From assembly GCA_947462335.1 (NCBI GenBank), contig OX381707.1:86301606-86365605 (forward strand): a stretch of DNA of 64,000 nt, given 5' to 3'. The position numbers and the translations under genes were made by a program. Under the pieces are notes generated by a model. It saw only the letters and a program-made list of their open reading frames with translations, searched no databases and was not told the DNA's origin. Position 1 is the stretch's first letter. Each line of letters opens with the position of its first letter. This DNA comes from Harmothoe impar. Lineage: Eukaryota > Annelida > Polychaeta > Phyllodocida > Polynoidae. Shown here piece after piece: positions 1-10,808 of the stretch.

Positions 1-354
1 ACAAGACGAGTTGACAGCAAACCCTGTGCGCTGCGCCTGATGTCTTCTTCAGTGGTGTCAACCCGTTGGTGTATGGCTGTCACATTCATACTAATGCCCT
101 CAACTTTCTTCGTCAAGTTGGTTAGTAGTTGAGCAATGCTATTTGTAAGAGCCTCGTTGGTCCCCAGCCTTTTTTCCGCGTCTTTCATGCGCTGCTCTAG
201 AAGAATTAGGTTGTCTGTGGTTTTTGAAATATTGGTTTCGCTGTCATAGACTCTCTGTTCCAAAGCGTTCAGTGCATTGACAACAGTTGGTATGTCCGCT
301 GTCAGGGCCACCTTCTTTCTACGAGTGCCCCGGGCTGACACATTGACGAAGGCC
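1..354 (-). CDS. Partial exon of a coiled-coil, probably extracellular protein
   Basis: On the minus strand a reading frame is open from about position 353 down to the window edge (about 117 codons) with no in-frame stop. It begins right after an AG acceptor (CTCAG|GCC, or TTAG six bases earlier; both give phase 0). The peptide starts AFVNVSARGTRRKK and continues as a heptad-like helix rich in L, E, K and N, with several N-x-S/T sequons (NVS, NIS, NLT, NVT). That fits a secreted or membrane-bound coiled-coil stalk, as in many lectin, collagen or scavenger-receptor proteins, but no family is recognisable. The rest of the gene lies to the left. Its upstream neighbour on the same strand could be the candidate exon at 6903-7025, with the LINE inserted between them; phases do not join directly, so another exon would be needed. 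Confidence 0.6.
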
Positions 355-1894
355 TGAGGCTAAGTTTTAGTCACGTAGGTTGTTAAATTCTTGATGATAC
401 GGGTTGTTGGTACCTTTATACACAAATTCCACTAATATTTGTGTGCAAATGTCACCATTAAATGTCCAAAATCCACATGCGGGCTCCCCTTGTTTTGACC
501 ACGTCACTCCATGTGGGCCATCTTGCTCCCAGGGACAATAGGTGGCCCATCATGTTCTGCTGCATGATCTCATCCCTCATTGCCCCTGTCCACGTTTTGG
601 TACTATATTTCTGTTAAAAAATATATGTCAAACAGATGTCATTACATGTTAGAGATACAACAAGCCTAAAAGTAACGATATATATATGTAACAAAGCATA
701 CAGCATCACCATTGACATGATCTTTTTTTGTAAGCAATAATTTATGAACAATAAAACATTTAACTGACGGTGTAAACAATGTAAAACTCTATCTCTAGCA
801 GATTGTTTCATTGCCTAAAAAAAAAACATTTTTATGAAATGTTCAGTGCTGTCAAACTCTCAACAATTTGCATTATCCTTCATGAGGTGTAGGACGGAAT
901 TTAATTTTCTCAGAGGGCAGGGCTTTGCTTAAAACTTGGGGTTATACTTGACGTCTGCCCCATCATAGCATACATCAAGCCTTTTATAGATGTAAGCCAA
1001 ATCTACCTTTACCCTCAAAACTGTTCAAAGTAATGGTCATATTTTTATCAAACTGTTAAACAGAAAGTTTTTTCATCACATTGAGGCAGGTTATGGCCCT
1101 GTAGCCAATTCTATTTTGTGCCAAACTGCGATAAATTCCCATCAAATACGGCTTTCCGCTTGCATTGGACGCTAATACACAGTATTGGTGATTAATCGTG
1201 GCGGGAATAGGTAGTTCTCCCTGTGTCCGACGGTGGTGTCTTGACTTGTATCGCCACCTTCTGGTTTCCCCTGTAACTAATTACGACATTTAACTTTTAC
1301 AACACCCCGGTTTGCGGCGTCCCTCCCGGTGCCCGTTCTCTCTGCCACTTTGAATGCAGGGTCCCCTGTGTCAACATCTCATAACGCTCCCTCCCACACC
1401 TTCAGTAGCTTACAGAGTGGAGAAGTAATGATATCTGGAACGTTTCAATTTATAAATGTCAAACCGGTACTTTCATTTACAACCAGATAAAATAATTCAT
1501 TGATGTACTGAACCCATTCGTCATGATTTGATTATAATTTGGTTATGAAACTGTACTATTTTGATTTTGATGGTCTCTTTAATAGACATACTGTTGCATT
1601 TACCTAACTGTTACTCATGTGTGACTACACCCTTTGGTCCATGCCTCGACCCTGTGATTGTCACTTGATATTTTGCCTGTGATATTCAGGTTAACTGGAT
1701 ATATTGAATTACTTGTTATACAATGTCACTATTGGTCTTAGACCTACCTTGTTTCAACACATATCATAGATTAAAGTTAAGTTCCTACTAACAGTAGATC
1801 TAAGTTACCCATCTTATAACACTCTTCCTGTATCTTCAGTGTCTACTCCAATACCACACTACACCGTTTCACTACCACGTGCGGCAGTGCAAAA
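355..1894. other. Non-coding stretch before the LINE ORF
   Basis: AT-rich sequence with no convincing gene. The right part (roughly from 1200 on, with more GC around 1300-1400) may be the 5' untranslated region of the LINE that follows, but no element boundary or target duplication could be fixed. Confidence 0.4.
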
Positions 1895-4804
1895 ATGAGC
1901 ACTGACCCGCAGGCCTTCTCAAATTTAAAAGGCCTAAAAATTGGACATTATAATATTCGTAGTGTCCACTACAAATTCAGTCTACTATATGACCTTGTGA
2001 AATTATATGATGTGCTATGTGTCAGCGAAAGCTGGTTGGCCGATGGATATTCTGATCATAAACTGCATATCCCGGGCTATGTTTTCTTCAGACACGATAG
2101 AGTAGTTGATAAGACTGGTGGAGGGCTTCTATTGTATGTCTGTAACAAAATGGCCCCATACTGCTCTGTGGTCCCCTCTCTACTCCACTCAAATGCTGAT
2201 ATAGAGTCCTTGGTCATAAATTACACCCAGGAGAAACATAGGTTAACGTCCATCATTTTAATCTACCGTCCATCCAGTGGCAGTTATGTTAACTGCATTG
2301 ACTCTATGGAGGTGATATGTCAGGATCCCCTACTAGCCTCCAGAGAACGTTGGTTGCTCGGGGATATAAATGTAAATTTATTCGAACCTGAAGACTGTAA
2401 GACAAAATACTACACCAGGGCGATAGATAACCTAAACATGCATGACATCATCCACCACATAACACGCCCTTATACAAATGGGAAGCCGGGTGGTACTTGC
2501 ATAGATTTAATTGCCACAGACTGTGACATAGTAAAACACCAGGGCACTTTGCCGCTCTTGATAAGCGATCACCTTCCAGTCTATGCAATAAAGAAAAAAG
2601 CAAAGGAACTCTCTCAGACTATTACCATGAGAGGGCGGTCATATAAAAATTATGACTATCATAATTTTGTGGACTATCTACTTGAAGTTGACTGGTCGCC
2701 CTTTGATATTTCAAATGACGTAGACATCAAATGGTCGTTCATGCTGTCACTTGTCACTGACTACTTAAATATACACTGTCCTATTAAGGATATGAGGTTT
2801 AAAGATATGAATAAACCATGGATGACCAGAGATATTTATGAAACCATCCATGAGAGGAATGAGTACATGTTAGAATTTTGTGCTAACGGTAGAGGAAATC
2901 CTGTCCTCTATGAGCTAGCAAAGCAATGTCGAAGGGACATTAATGCTAAAACGCGAATTGCTGAAGAAGTTTATTACAAGACAAAACTAGAGAACCTCTC
3001 TAATAACCCAACCAAGTTCTGGAGGGAACTAAACCTATTATTGGGCAATAAAAGTACTAGTAATCCAAACATTGTCATGGACCATCATGAAACGGGTTTA
3101 GAAATTAAAGGTAAAGACGTCCCCGCATACATTAATGAATACTTCTCGGGTATTGGTTCATTACTGTTCAAGTCACTAGGCCAGACCCCCAAGTGTTCAC
3201 ATGATAAAGAGCCCGTCTGTACAACTCATCCCAAGACTGCAGAATCCATCATCTGCTACAATGAGGTGCTGGAGCTAGTCAGGGACATAGAAATACACAA
3301 ATCAAGCGGTATTGACGACATAAACACGTCAGTGCTAAAGGATGCCCTTACTATTATGGCACCCCAATTATGTGAACTTATTAACCTCTGTTTACACAGC
3401 GTGTCATTCCCTGAAAAATGGGCATCAGCTAAGGTGGTACCACTGCCCAAAACTGGTGACCCCCGTCAGGTGGGAAACTGGCGCCCAATTTCCTTGCTGC
3501 CTGTTCCTAGCAAGATAATGGAACGTATTATCTACAGGCGCATAAATAGTTACCTAGAAGATAAGAATATACTAACAAATTCACAATACGGGTTCAGAAA
3601 TGCCCGTGGTACTAATGATGCTGTGTTTAAGCTTGTAAATGATATATACTTGGCAAGGGATAGGGATGAATACATGGTTACATGCTTTTTGGACATAAAA
3701 AAGGCGTTTGACAGCATCCACCAGGGGGAGCTGATCGCCAGGATGCGCAATATGGGTCTTCCCATAATATACACTGACTGGCTATGCTCTTACTTAAGAA
3801 ACCGTAGCCAATCTGTAATTTGCAATAATACAACCTCCTCAGTACTGCCAGTGTCATACGGAGTTCCACAAGGATCGATCCTCGGTCCCCTCCTATTTAT
3901 CTGCTTTGTAAATAACCTTCCGAACACTGTAAAAAAGTGCAAAATTATCCTATATGCTGATGACGTTGTATTTTACTCAACTAACAAAAGTCTGACCTGT
4001 GCGCTATCAGACATACAAACGGACGCTAGTGCCATACACAACTGGTTTAGTACCAGTGGGCTTACAATACACACTGGCAAAACTAAAATTGTCACGTTTG
4101 GCAAGCAGCCCACCCCCCTAGATAGGATAGAAATCAAGATGGGTACTGCTACCTTAGAGCATACACCTGAGTATGAATACCTAGGTATAGTCTTGGACGC
4201 AGACTTCACTCTTGTAAAAACAATAAGTAAATCAGTCAGTACTGCCAGCAATAGGAATCACATGCTAGGAAAGATGAGGAAGGCAATTAGCAAACAGACA
4301 GCTATTGTCGTTTATAAGCAAACCATCCTTCCAGTACTTGAATACTGTGGTTATCTTTATAATGGAGTAGTACATACACAGCACAAAAGGCTCCAACTCA
4401 CTCAATACCGTTGTCTCAGAAATTGCCTGAATGTGAAAATAAAATACCCTGTCCTAAACCTGCACCAGGACACCCTAGTAGACCATCTGTGCATTCGCTA
4501 TGACATGCAGCTTTTGCTCTTACTGTATAAATATATGTTTGGTGACTCACATGACCCCGCGGAACTCGGCTTAGAGTTCCACCGGCCAGACCCAAACGCC
4601 AGAGTGACCAGGTCAGCCGGGTCAGGTATGCTAAAATTCCCACCCGCGATAAAGGGAGGCTATAGAAGAAGCCCTCTTTATCGAGGTGTGGAGCTATGGA
4701 ACAAAATGAATACGTCGTGTAGGTCAGCTGTTTCTAAGGATATGTTTAGATCCAAAGCTAGATTGAAATTGTTGGAACTCTTTGCGTTAAAGCTGAGACA
4801 ATAA
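1895..4804 (+). CDS. LINE retrotransposon ORF2: endonuclease plus reverse transcriptase (CR1/L2/Jockey group)
   Basis: A 969-codon uninterrupted ORF. Residues about 1-235 are an APE-type endonuclease: HYNIRS near the start, the acidic residue in CVSESWL, GDINVN, and the C-terminal SDH in LISDHLPV. The reverse transcriptase follows: WRPISLLP, QYGFR, FLDIKKAFD, GVPQGSILGPLLF and the catalytic YADD box, then a C-terminal extension containing RSPLYRGVELWN. There is no RNase H or gag-like domain. The short N-terminus before the endonuclease, and the domain order, are those of the CR1/L2/Jockey assemblage. The ATG lies in AAAAATGAG. The lack of stops or shifts means the copy is young and may be competent, although a first ORF was not seen upstream. 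It nicks DNA and primes reverse transcription at the target in the nucleus. Confidence 0.93.
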   Translation: MSTDPQAFSNLKGLKIGHYNIRSVHYKFSLLYDLVKLYDVLCVSESWLADGYSDHKLHIPGYVFFRHDRVVDKTGGGLLLYVCNKMAPYCSVVPSLLHSNADIESLVINYTQEKHRLTSIILIYRPSSGSYVNCIDSMEVICQDPLLASRERWLLGDINVNLFEPEDCKTKYYTRAIDNLNMHDIIHHITRPYTNGKPGGTCIDLIATDCDIVKHQGTLPLLISDHLPVYAIKKKAKELSQTITMRGRSYKNYDYHNFVDYLLEVDWSPFDISNDVDIKWSFMLSLVTDYLNIHCPIKDMRFKDMNKPWMTRDIYETIHERNEYMLEFCANGRGNPVLYELAKQCRRDINAKTRIAEEVYYKTKLENLSNNPTKFWRELNLLLGNKSTSNPNIVMDHHETGLEIKGKDVPAYINEYFSGIGSLLFKSLGQTPKCSHDKEPVCTTHPKTAESIICYNEVLELVRDIEIHKSSGIDDINTSVLKDALTIMAPQLCELINLCLHSVSFPEKWASAKVVPLPKTGDPRQVGNWRPISLLPVPSKIMERIIYRRINSYLEDKNILTNSQYGFRNARGTNDAVFKLVNDIYLARDRDEYMVTCFLDIKKAFDSIHQGELIARMRNMGLPIIYTDWLCSYLRNRSQSVICNNTTSSVLPVSYGVPQGSILGPLLFICFVNNLPNTVKKCKIILYADDVVFYSTNKSLTCALSDIQTDASAIHNWFSTSGLTIHTGKTKIVTFGKQPTPLDRIEIKMGTATLEHTPEYEYLGIVLDADFTLVKTISKSVSTASNRNHMLGKMRKAISKQTAIVVYKQTILPVLEYCGYLYNGVVHTQHKRLQLTQYRCLRNCLNVKIKYPVLNLHQDTLVDHLCIRYDMQLLLLLYKYMFGDSHDPAELGLEFHRPDPNARVTRSAGSGMLKFPPAIKGGYRRSPLYRGVELWNKMNTSCRSAVSKDMFRSKARLKLLELFALKLRQ

Positions 4805-5110
4805 GAGCCGACTATCGTCATGCCTGCACAATTATGTGAACAAAATGCTTTGTCATATAGGACAAGCTTTTTGAAACCTTGTATTATCTGTTTATTTTGT
4901 TTGATTGTTTGATTGTTTGATTATTTGATTGTCTGATTATCTCCTGTTAATCCTATAGATAACGGATGCCTGATAATCGTTAATTGTACACTAACCACCG
5001 CAATGCCACTATACAGATAAACTGGCTACATATATAACATTACGCTGAATATATACACGGCTCGAGCCCTAATATTGTAATGACAATGTATAATAAATGA
5101 CCTTATATTG
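4805..5110 (+). repeat. LINE 3' tail with short GATTGTTT-type microsatellite
   Basis: Directly after the LINE stop codon. Positions about 4893-4940 hold a degenerate TTTGATTG repeat, a common kind of CR1/L2-group 3' feature. The true 3' end was not determined; AT-rich sequence continues to about 5110 and beyond, where nothing else is recognisable up to 5740. Confidence 0.45.
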
Positions 5111-5739
5111 TAACATGACAAATCGGAACTCCTTAAATGCACCTCTGTATGTCTCTTGGAAGCTATACGATTAAGGAATACTGCTGCTGCTTATTATACG
5201 GCACAGCAATGTGCAAGTCAGATATGAAAGCTGACTGCACATACAGCGCTAATATAATCCAGATGTATAATAACCATGCGATACAAGTCTGTGATATTGG
5301 TGCCCAGCCTGTTTATTAAACTGTTGTAACTTTGATAAATAATGATGAATGTATTAACTATGCACTTAAATTCCGAAGTCAATGTTATTATAGGAAACAT
5401 TACGAGATCATATACACCTGTACTACTAAGTTACATCATAATACCATGGCATTGCCTGATCCTGTGAGGCTTTATAATATCTCCTGATTATCTGTTTGTA
5501 ATTGGTGAGATATGAATCACAATATTGTCTCATAGAACATTCAAATGCGATTTATTGATGATTTGGGACTTGCTCCCTTTTGAATGTATCGTTTCTTTGG
5601 AAGATCACTTTGTGGAATAAAGAAACATATAAACTCAAAAAAATAACATGTTTACCACCGTATATGGTCCTAGATAGGACTACTTGTTTAATAAACATGT
5701 TATATTTCCAGTTAACGTTCACGTGTTCTCTGTCACAAT

Positions 5740-5860
5740 TGGTTCTAAATGGGATGCAGGAATATCAGCAGGTTAATAGAGGCGGCTCTCTCACTTATTG
5801 CATGTCACTGCTAAATCTGGATAGAGACTCAATGCATGCCACCACTAAATGGGTGCAGGA
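5740..5860 (+). repeat. Dispersed repeat family R1, copy 1 of 3
   Basis: Shares CAGGTTAATAGAGGCGGCTC and CTTATTGCATGTCACTGCTA with copies at 43783-43945 and 48668-48785. All three are in the same orientation and diverged, which marks a short non-coding interspersed repeat (SINE or MITE body). No tRNA boxes or terminal inverted repeats are evident. Confidence 0.6.
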
Positions 5861-6149
5861 ATTAAATTAATTACAAGTCTAAAGCACTCGAGTTCATTAG
5901 TGGTACTTATAACAACTTATTCTTAGAAAATATTTGATTTAAAAATCAATCTATGTAATACAGCTTTTTATATAATGCAATTGCCATCTAAATAAAGTGG
6001 GATGTTTTATCCCGGAAAAAAATGAGCCCCTTCCTCGTAGCCCTTATCCATCCAAATAATTATCCCTGTGCAAATGTAGGCAGGGTTAAGTCACAGACTC
6101 GGTAATCCCTAATTGTCACAGCAAACTTTAGACCCAACTTACAGCATGC

Positions 6150-6325
6150 TATGCCCAGTATGGGCCCTTCTGACCAATAACTTCAGACCCTTCTCATGAC
6201 TGTTTTGACATCATAGTATGAGCCATTTTGCTGGTAAACTATGTCAATGTGCCCTTCTCACTGCAAATAATGGGCCCTTCTAGCTATGGGCCATTTTCAT
6301 TGTAAACACTGGGTCCTTCTCAAGG
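6150..6325. repeat. Degenerate repeat containing TGGGCCCTTCT
   Basis: The phrase TATGGGCCCTTCT and close variants (GACCCTTCTCA, GTGCCCTTCTCA, GGGTCCTTCTCA) recur about six times, some paired with GGGCCATTTT and GTAAAC. This is a decayed short tandem repeat. The remainder of 5861-6902 shows no gene. Confidence 0.4.
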
Positions 6326-6902
6326 CATATTGATTTGACAAAATCAAAAGAACTGGCACTGCCAAGCGCGTGACATTTTGCTATTGACGTTGCGACACTG
6401 TTAGGTGTCCTAGCTAGGTTGCTTGGTGACGTTGGTAAGACTGTGACGTCACTGACCTGGAATACTCTTCTTCTGGTCGAGTTGCATTAAAGAGCATCAT
6501 GATGTATATATAAGTGCTAAGACAAAAGTGAAAATTGACAGTAGTTGACAGTAGTAGCCTTATCATTTTCGCTTTTGCCTAAAGATCAGTGAAAGATGTT
6601 TATAATTGCAACTTAATAATAAGAATATTAGTTCATTACAAGAGGATAATTATTATACATTAGTTATAGATAATTTATATTTTAAAGCACAATTTAATAA
6701 CCCTTAGAATTCTTTATAACTCTTGCCGCAGAGCTCAGTTCTTCTAGACGGGGCCCGCGCTAGTTCAAACACACCCCTGGTACAATCACCCATTACAGAA
6801 CTAACTGCTCAGAGTGGAGTCTTTAAATCCAACATTGTGAGGCAGCATTGATCAAGACAGTCATGTTACCCTGACCAGCTGCTACCTTACGGCTCCTGTT
6901 AC

Positions 6903-7025
6903 CAAGACTGGCTTGAGCAGGACCTGGACAGGTCACTGCTGCAGACAGGATGCCGTCTGTCAGGTTGGTGCAACTTTTCTTCACGCTCAATTCACATAGC
7001 TTCTTCCTAAAGCCAGGGCCTTCCA
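6903..7025 (-). CDS. Candidate internal exon, minus strand (weak)
   Basis: On the minus strand a TTTTTCTAAG acceptor is followed by about 123 open bases ending at CTTG|GTAAC. The frame reads EGPGFRKKLCELSVKK with three cysteines and an NLT sequon, then a proline- and alanine-rich part. This looks more protein-like than random sequence, but the evidence is only a splice-like frame. It enters in phase 2 and leaves in phase 1, so it cannot join directly to the minus-strand exon at the left edge. Confidence 0.3.
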
Positions 7026-7392
7026 CTTAGAAAAATATAAAGCTTTCTTCAAAAAAGTAGCATTTTAGATATCATGAATGTTTTCTTCAGCCACTACACG
7101 GATCATTAGAAAACAGCACACTTCATATCAGTAATTCCATAAAATTTGCCTCTAAGAATTGATAAAGAGCTTTCTCATGAAAAAAGATTTTGCCCTCTTT
7201 CAGCCACTTTTCTTACTTTTTCTTGGATTAAAATTGCTTAAAACTGCTGGAAATGGCTTTACAAATGCGATTGATCAACTTTAATTTTTGTTCAACATTG
7301 CTTAAATTGGATGGTTTATGCAATGTAAATGATTGTTCGATTTGTATTTTATCATCAAGCAGGACAGTGATTTGTCTGGTGTTGCTACACAG

Positions 7393-7430
7393 TGTTGGAG
7401 CAGCTCAAAGTGAAGAAGCCATTCAAAGAG
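7393..7430 (+). CDS. Candidate small internal exon of a plus-strand gene
   Basis: CTACACAG|TG starts a 38-base exon that ends at AAAGAG|GTAAGA, a near-consensus donor. The peptide is LEQLKVKKPFKE. It leaves in phase 0, matching the phase-0 entry of the exon at 8791. No upstream exon was found between 5100 and 7392. Confidence 0.4.
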
Positions 7431-8790
7431 GTAAGAGAACGTGCATATGTATTGATTGTAAATTCTAAGAATACAGGTAGAAGTGACATTAAACATGGCC
7501 GTATCCAGGGAGACAAACCCGATGCCTCCTCGGGAAGATAAATAATGAACTACTCCTTGACACACACATATTACTAAGAAACTTGTTCTTCCTGATAGTG
7601 TTTTAAAGTGTTTATATTCACGTTTCTTCTTTCATTCCGATGAATTCTGTAAAAACGCCACAGTAGCTGCTAGCTGAGCAGCAGGACCAGTCAATGTTAT
7701 ATCAGGTTTGCTCAGGTCCCCCCTGTCACTTATAGTGCTCCTAGAAAGGCATTATTTTAACCCATTAAGGACTGCAAACTCTATTATGTATAACCACTAA
7801 ATGGCACAGAACAACCTGACTACTTCTATCACTACTCAACCTGGCATTGTCCCTCTGACCTCTCTACTCTCAATTATGTCCTTACTTACTTTGAGCTCCT
7901 TACAAAGGCTTTTACTGTGTATACGTATAAATGCTGAAAGTATGACTTAAAGTGGTTCAATCTTTGAATTTTTTCAGATATCAGATCTCTCTTCACAAGT
8001 CTCTCTGTATTATCTATTAGCCCTTTAGTCTTGCTTTGTTCTAGACGTGTTCTCTTGTCCATCTGAACACTCCACACCAAAGCAAATGTTTTGGACCAAT
8101 CAAACTGTTCCCTTCAGTGGTCACCTTTGAAGGGTCTGCCTCCTTTAAGCCCATCTTGGGGCCAAAACATTGTGTTTCACATAAGCTGGCCCTTTATCAA
8201 GCAAAATCCCAACTCTAACTCATGTGTTAGCTGCATGGAGACTTTGGGCGACAATGTATAAGCCACACAGGGTTTCTTATTGTTGCAATGTTAGAAAAGT
8301 AGAAAAAAAAACATGTGGATTACGTAAGCTGCACTGACGATCTGAATTTTGTACTGCCCATGGCTTCTACGCAAGAATTTAATGTACCTAGATTGACGGG
8401 TACATCACGCTAGTTCTCTGAGCGAGTCCTATTGGCGTCTGAGTACCTAAGGGAGTGTTCATCAACTGATTACAGGGGGATTGTCAGATCTCATGCATAG
8501 GCCCTGAAAAAATTGTACAGTGGTGAAATATTAAATGCCTCACAGAAGGTGCCAAAAATGTGTTGCCCTCTCCTTTTGAACTAAAGTAATAAGCTTACCA
8601 TTCTGCTAAAAAAGGGAATGCTTTTTCATGCCACCAAACCAAACTAACCTCCCCTTTATAAATGAACACCTAACTGGAAAATCCAGTTGCACACAATCTC
8701 GCTGGGCATGGACGCATGTAGTTATAGTGGCTTATGAATTGATGTTTTACATGATGACTTTCCATATTACCAGGCAGGAATATATCTCAG
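7431..8790 (+). other. Probable intron between exons 7393-7430 and 8791-9012
   Basis: Starts GTAAGA and ends in a pyrimidine-poor TATCTCAG. It holds AT-rich sequence without recognisable genes or repeats. Confidence 0.35.
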
Positions 8791-9012
8791 GAAACAAATA
8801 CAGCGCTGGCTATTCCTGCCACTGATGCAGACTGGAGGCCAGATGCTGACCTGTCTGTTCCAAATACAGACTTGTCCAAAGCCACTACAGACTCGTCCCT
8901 GCCCACCACAGAAGTAGACTGGAGCCCCTTCCCGCCTGGTGATATCCTCAACAACCCATGGCTGAGGAAGATCAGGTTCTGTGTGGATTTATGCTTCAGC
9001 CAGGAAAAGCTG
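8791..9012 (+). CDS. Internal exon of an unrecognised plus-strand gene
   Basis: A 74-codon phase 0-0 exon between TATCTCAG and CTG|GTAAGT (a strong donor). The peptide begins ETNTALAIPATDADWRPD and later contains TEVDWSPFPPGDILNNPW followed by a short amphipathic segment with two cysteines. The D(A/V)DW(R/S)P phrase occurs twice in an otherwise Ser/Thr/Pro-rich region, so it is an internal repeat. Function unknown. A diverged MITE begins 38 bases after the donor and the giant inverted-repeat element lies beyond it, so the rest of the gene may be broken or the next exon far away. Confidence 0.5.
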
Positions 9013-9050
9013 GTAAGTGAAATGTCTGCTTTATGCCAAATTAAAAAAAA

Positions 9051-9899
9051 AGGTTTGTTTCAGGTAACATGGGAAAAAACTCTAGGGTCAGTAGATCTTT
9101 TTTTTTGGGGGTTTCAGGAGCCTAGTGACCTGACGTTGCACAGCAACGTTATGGCAACCCTATTAATGTTTTCTGTTTGCCTGGGCAGCTCATGGAGCAC
9201 CTGTGACGTCACTAAGCTTATTTGGGGACACAGGCAAAAAAACTCAATGACAATGATCCCACTGCATTGGTCTGAGAGTAAAACATCTTTGTATGACGAT
9301 GTAGGCTCACAAAGAAGTGAGTTGTGGCAGCTTCGGCCTGTCCCAAATAAGGAAGTGCAACGTTATCACGTCACTTAGTACCTCTGATTACCAGGCAACG
9401 TGCCACACAACAGATAGCGGCATGACAACCAGTCCCAGTTAGGCGGATCTATGAATTTGGGGAAGAAGGGGCGAGATATAGGCCTAGGCCTAGACAACGT
9501 AGGTTTCCTGAGATGACTAGCATGCCCATGGCTATAGCCTATGCCTAATTTCTAATTCATCCTACAGTCTCCACAACTGATCCTGTCCCTGTAGACCTAC
9601 ACGGTCCCATACATGTAATCATGTAGGCCTAGGCAGGTGCAAGAAAAATGAGTCTTAAAGACTCTTTGACGGACTCTTTGACCATGGTTGTGGTGGCGAC
9701 CCCGACCGTTGTCAGAGCCATGTTTTTCTTGTTTTAACTTCTTTTTTACTTCCCCTCTAAAGGTGACCCCAAAAAAATACTAAATTTTTGTTAATCTAAA
9801 ATTGACTCCCAAAAAAGTGTAAAAATATGACAATTTGCAAAAAAAAGGTAGGGATGGCCCTGTTTATGTAGGGTCGGTCGGTTGACCTGAAACAAACCT
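9051..9899. mobile_element. MITE-like element with AGGTTTGTTTCAGGT inverted ends
   Basis: The left end AGGTTTGTTTCAGGTAAC is mirrored by GTTGACCTGAAACAAACCT at the right end. A shorter relative (39496-39661) shares the ends and the phrase CATGGGAA followed by CTAGGGTCAG. The open frame at 9054-9378 lies inside it and is probably not a gene. A possible terminal exon (9568-9594: CCTACAG, then eight codons and TAG, in phase with the exon at 8791) also falls inside, which makes it doubtful. Confidence 0.55.
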
Positions 9900-9972
9900 T
9901 TTTTTGTAGGTCTGAGGGCCTGTAAAGGCAGTGCACCTTATTGCCTGATGAATGAATACATCTCTGGGGCTC

Positions 9973-9978
9973 ACTGAT
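9973..9978. repeat. Left 6-bp target site duplication ACTGAT
   Basis: ACTGAT abuts the left inverted repeat and is repeated exactly at 20728-20733 next to the right one. Confidence 0.85.
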
Positions 9979-10029
9979 AGTAGTATAGTATGTATCGGAA
10001 CGGGACTATGCTTAAGTACTGTTTATTAC

Positions 10030-10530
10030 TCAATCGACCTGCAGCCAATCAGAGGCCTCCATTTGGTCTCGTGACCCCCTCATTTGCATAATTACGTAAT
10101 AGGCCACGCCCCCTCATTTGCATAATTACGTAATAGGCCATGCCCCCTTGATCACCAGCCAATCAGAGGCCGCCATTTGGTCACGTGACCCCCTTATTTG
10201 CATAATAGGCCACGCCCCCTTGATCACGTGATCCCCTCATTTGCATAATAGACTACGCCCCTTTCATCACCAGCCAATCAGAGGCTTCCATTTGGTCACA
10301 TGACTCCCTCATTTGCATCATAATGGATCACGTGACCCCCTCATTTGCATAATAGGACCACACCCCCTTGGTCACGTGACCGGAAGCGCTCTTTATTTGG
10401 AAAATAGACCACACCCCCTTGGACACGTGACCTGAACTCCTCCCTCATTTGCATAATATAGATAATAGACAGACCACGCCCCCCTTTTGGTCACATGACT
10501 TGGACTAGCCAATGGGAGGCTTCTATGGGG
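10030..10530. promoter_or_regulatory. Array of octamer, CCAAT, E-box, GC-box and TTACGTAA motifs in the inverted repeat
   Basis: Within 500 bp I count seven ATTTGCAT octamers (mostly CTCATTTGCATAAT), three CCAATCAG boxes plus one CCAATGGG, five CACGTG E-boxes (mostly TCACGTGA), several CCACGCCCC GC/CACC-box motifs and two TTACGTAA sites. They recur in a fixed order as a diverged tandem unit of 60-120 bp. CTCATTTGCAT with CCAAT is the arrangement known from animal histone H2B promoters. The same array sits inverted at 20190-20660. Inference: the repeats drive transcription inward, outward, or both. Confidence 0.5.
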
Positions 10531-10687
10531 GGGAGGGGCAGGGGGGGAGGGGGGCACTTTAAGATGCATGGGGAGGGGAGGGGGGGAGGGGGGCACTATT
10601 TCGGGGTGGGCGGGCACTTGGGGGGGAGGGGGGGCCTTTGGGGTCTGCTGGGGAGAAATTTTTTTTTTTTATCTGATCTCTAGGGAA

Positions 10688-10731
10688 TCGCCTCCTCCCT
10701 ACCCCCCTTTAGGGGGGTAGGGAGGAGGCGA
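10688..10731. repeat. Near-perfect C/G-rich palindrome inside the inverted repeat
   Basis: Two 21-bp arms (TCGCCTCCTCCC... and its complement) are separated by TT. The same hairpin is at about 19986-20029 in the other repeat. The right repeat differs in the two central bases. Confidence 0.85.
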
Positions 10732-10808
10732 GTCGGAGGTGACTGTAGAGGAGTTTTTTGGTGACTTGATGACTTTCAAACGACCATACTGATAGTTGAT
10801 AAATTTGA

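Larger units (their letters stand above)
9979..10808 (+). repeat. Left terminal inverted repeat
   Basis: Matches the reverse complement of 19909-20727 with small indels, ending internally at TTGATAAATTTGA. It contains about 500 bp of regulatory-site-like repeats, then a G-rich stretch (10520-10640) and a near-perfect palindrome (10688-10731). Confidence 0.9.

Noticed and set aside
9568..9594. Terminal exon SPQLILSL plus stop, in phase with exon 8791-9012
   Set aside because: It lies inside the 9051-9899 MITE-like element; eight codons are too few to support it.
10393..10683. Pro-rich and Gly-rich ORFs in the inverted repeats (also 20005-20283)
   Set aside because: They result from the G/C homopolymer stretch and the repeated regulatory motifs; the same ORFs appear in both repeats only because the DNA is repeated.
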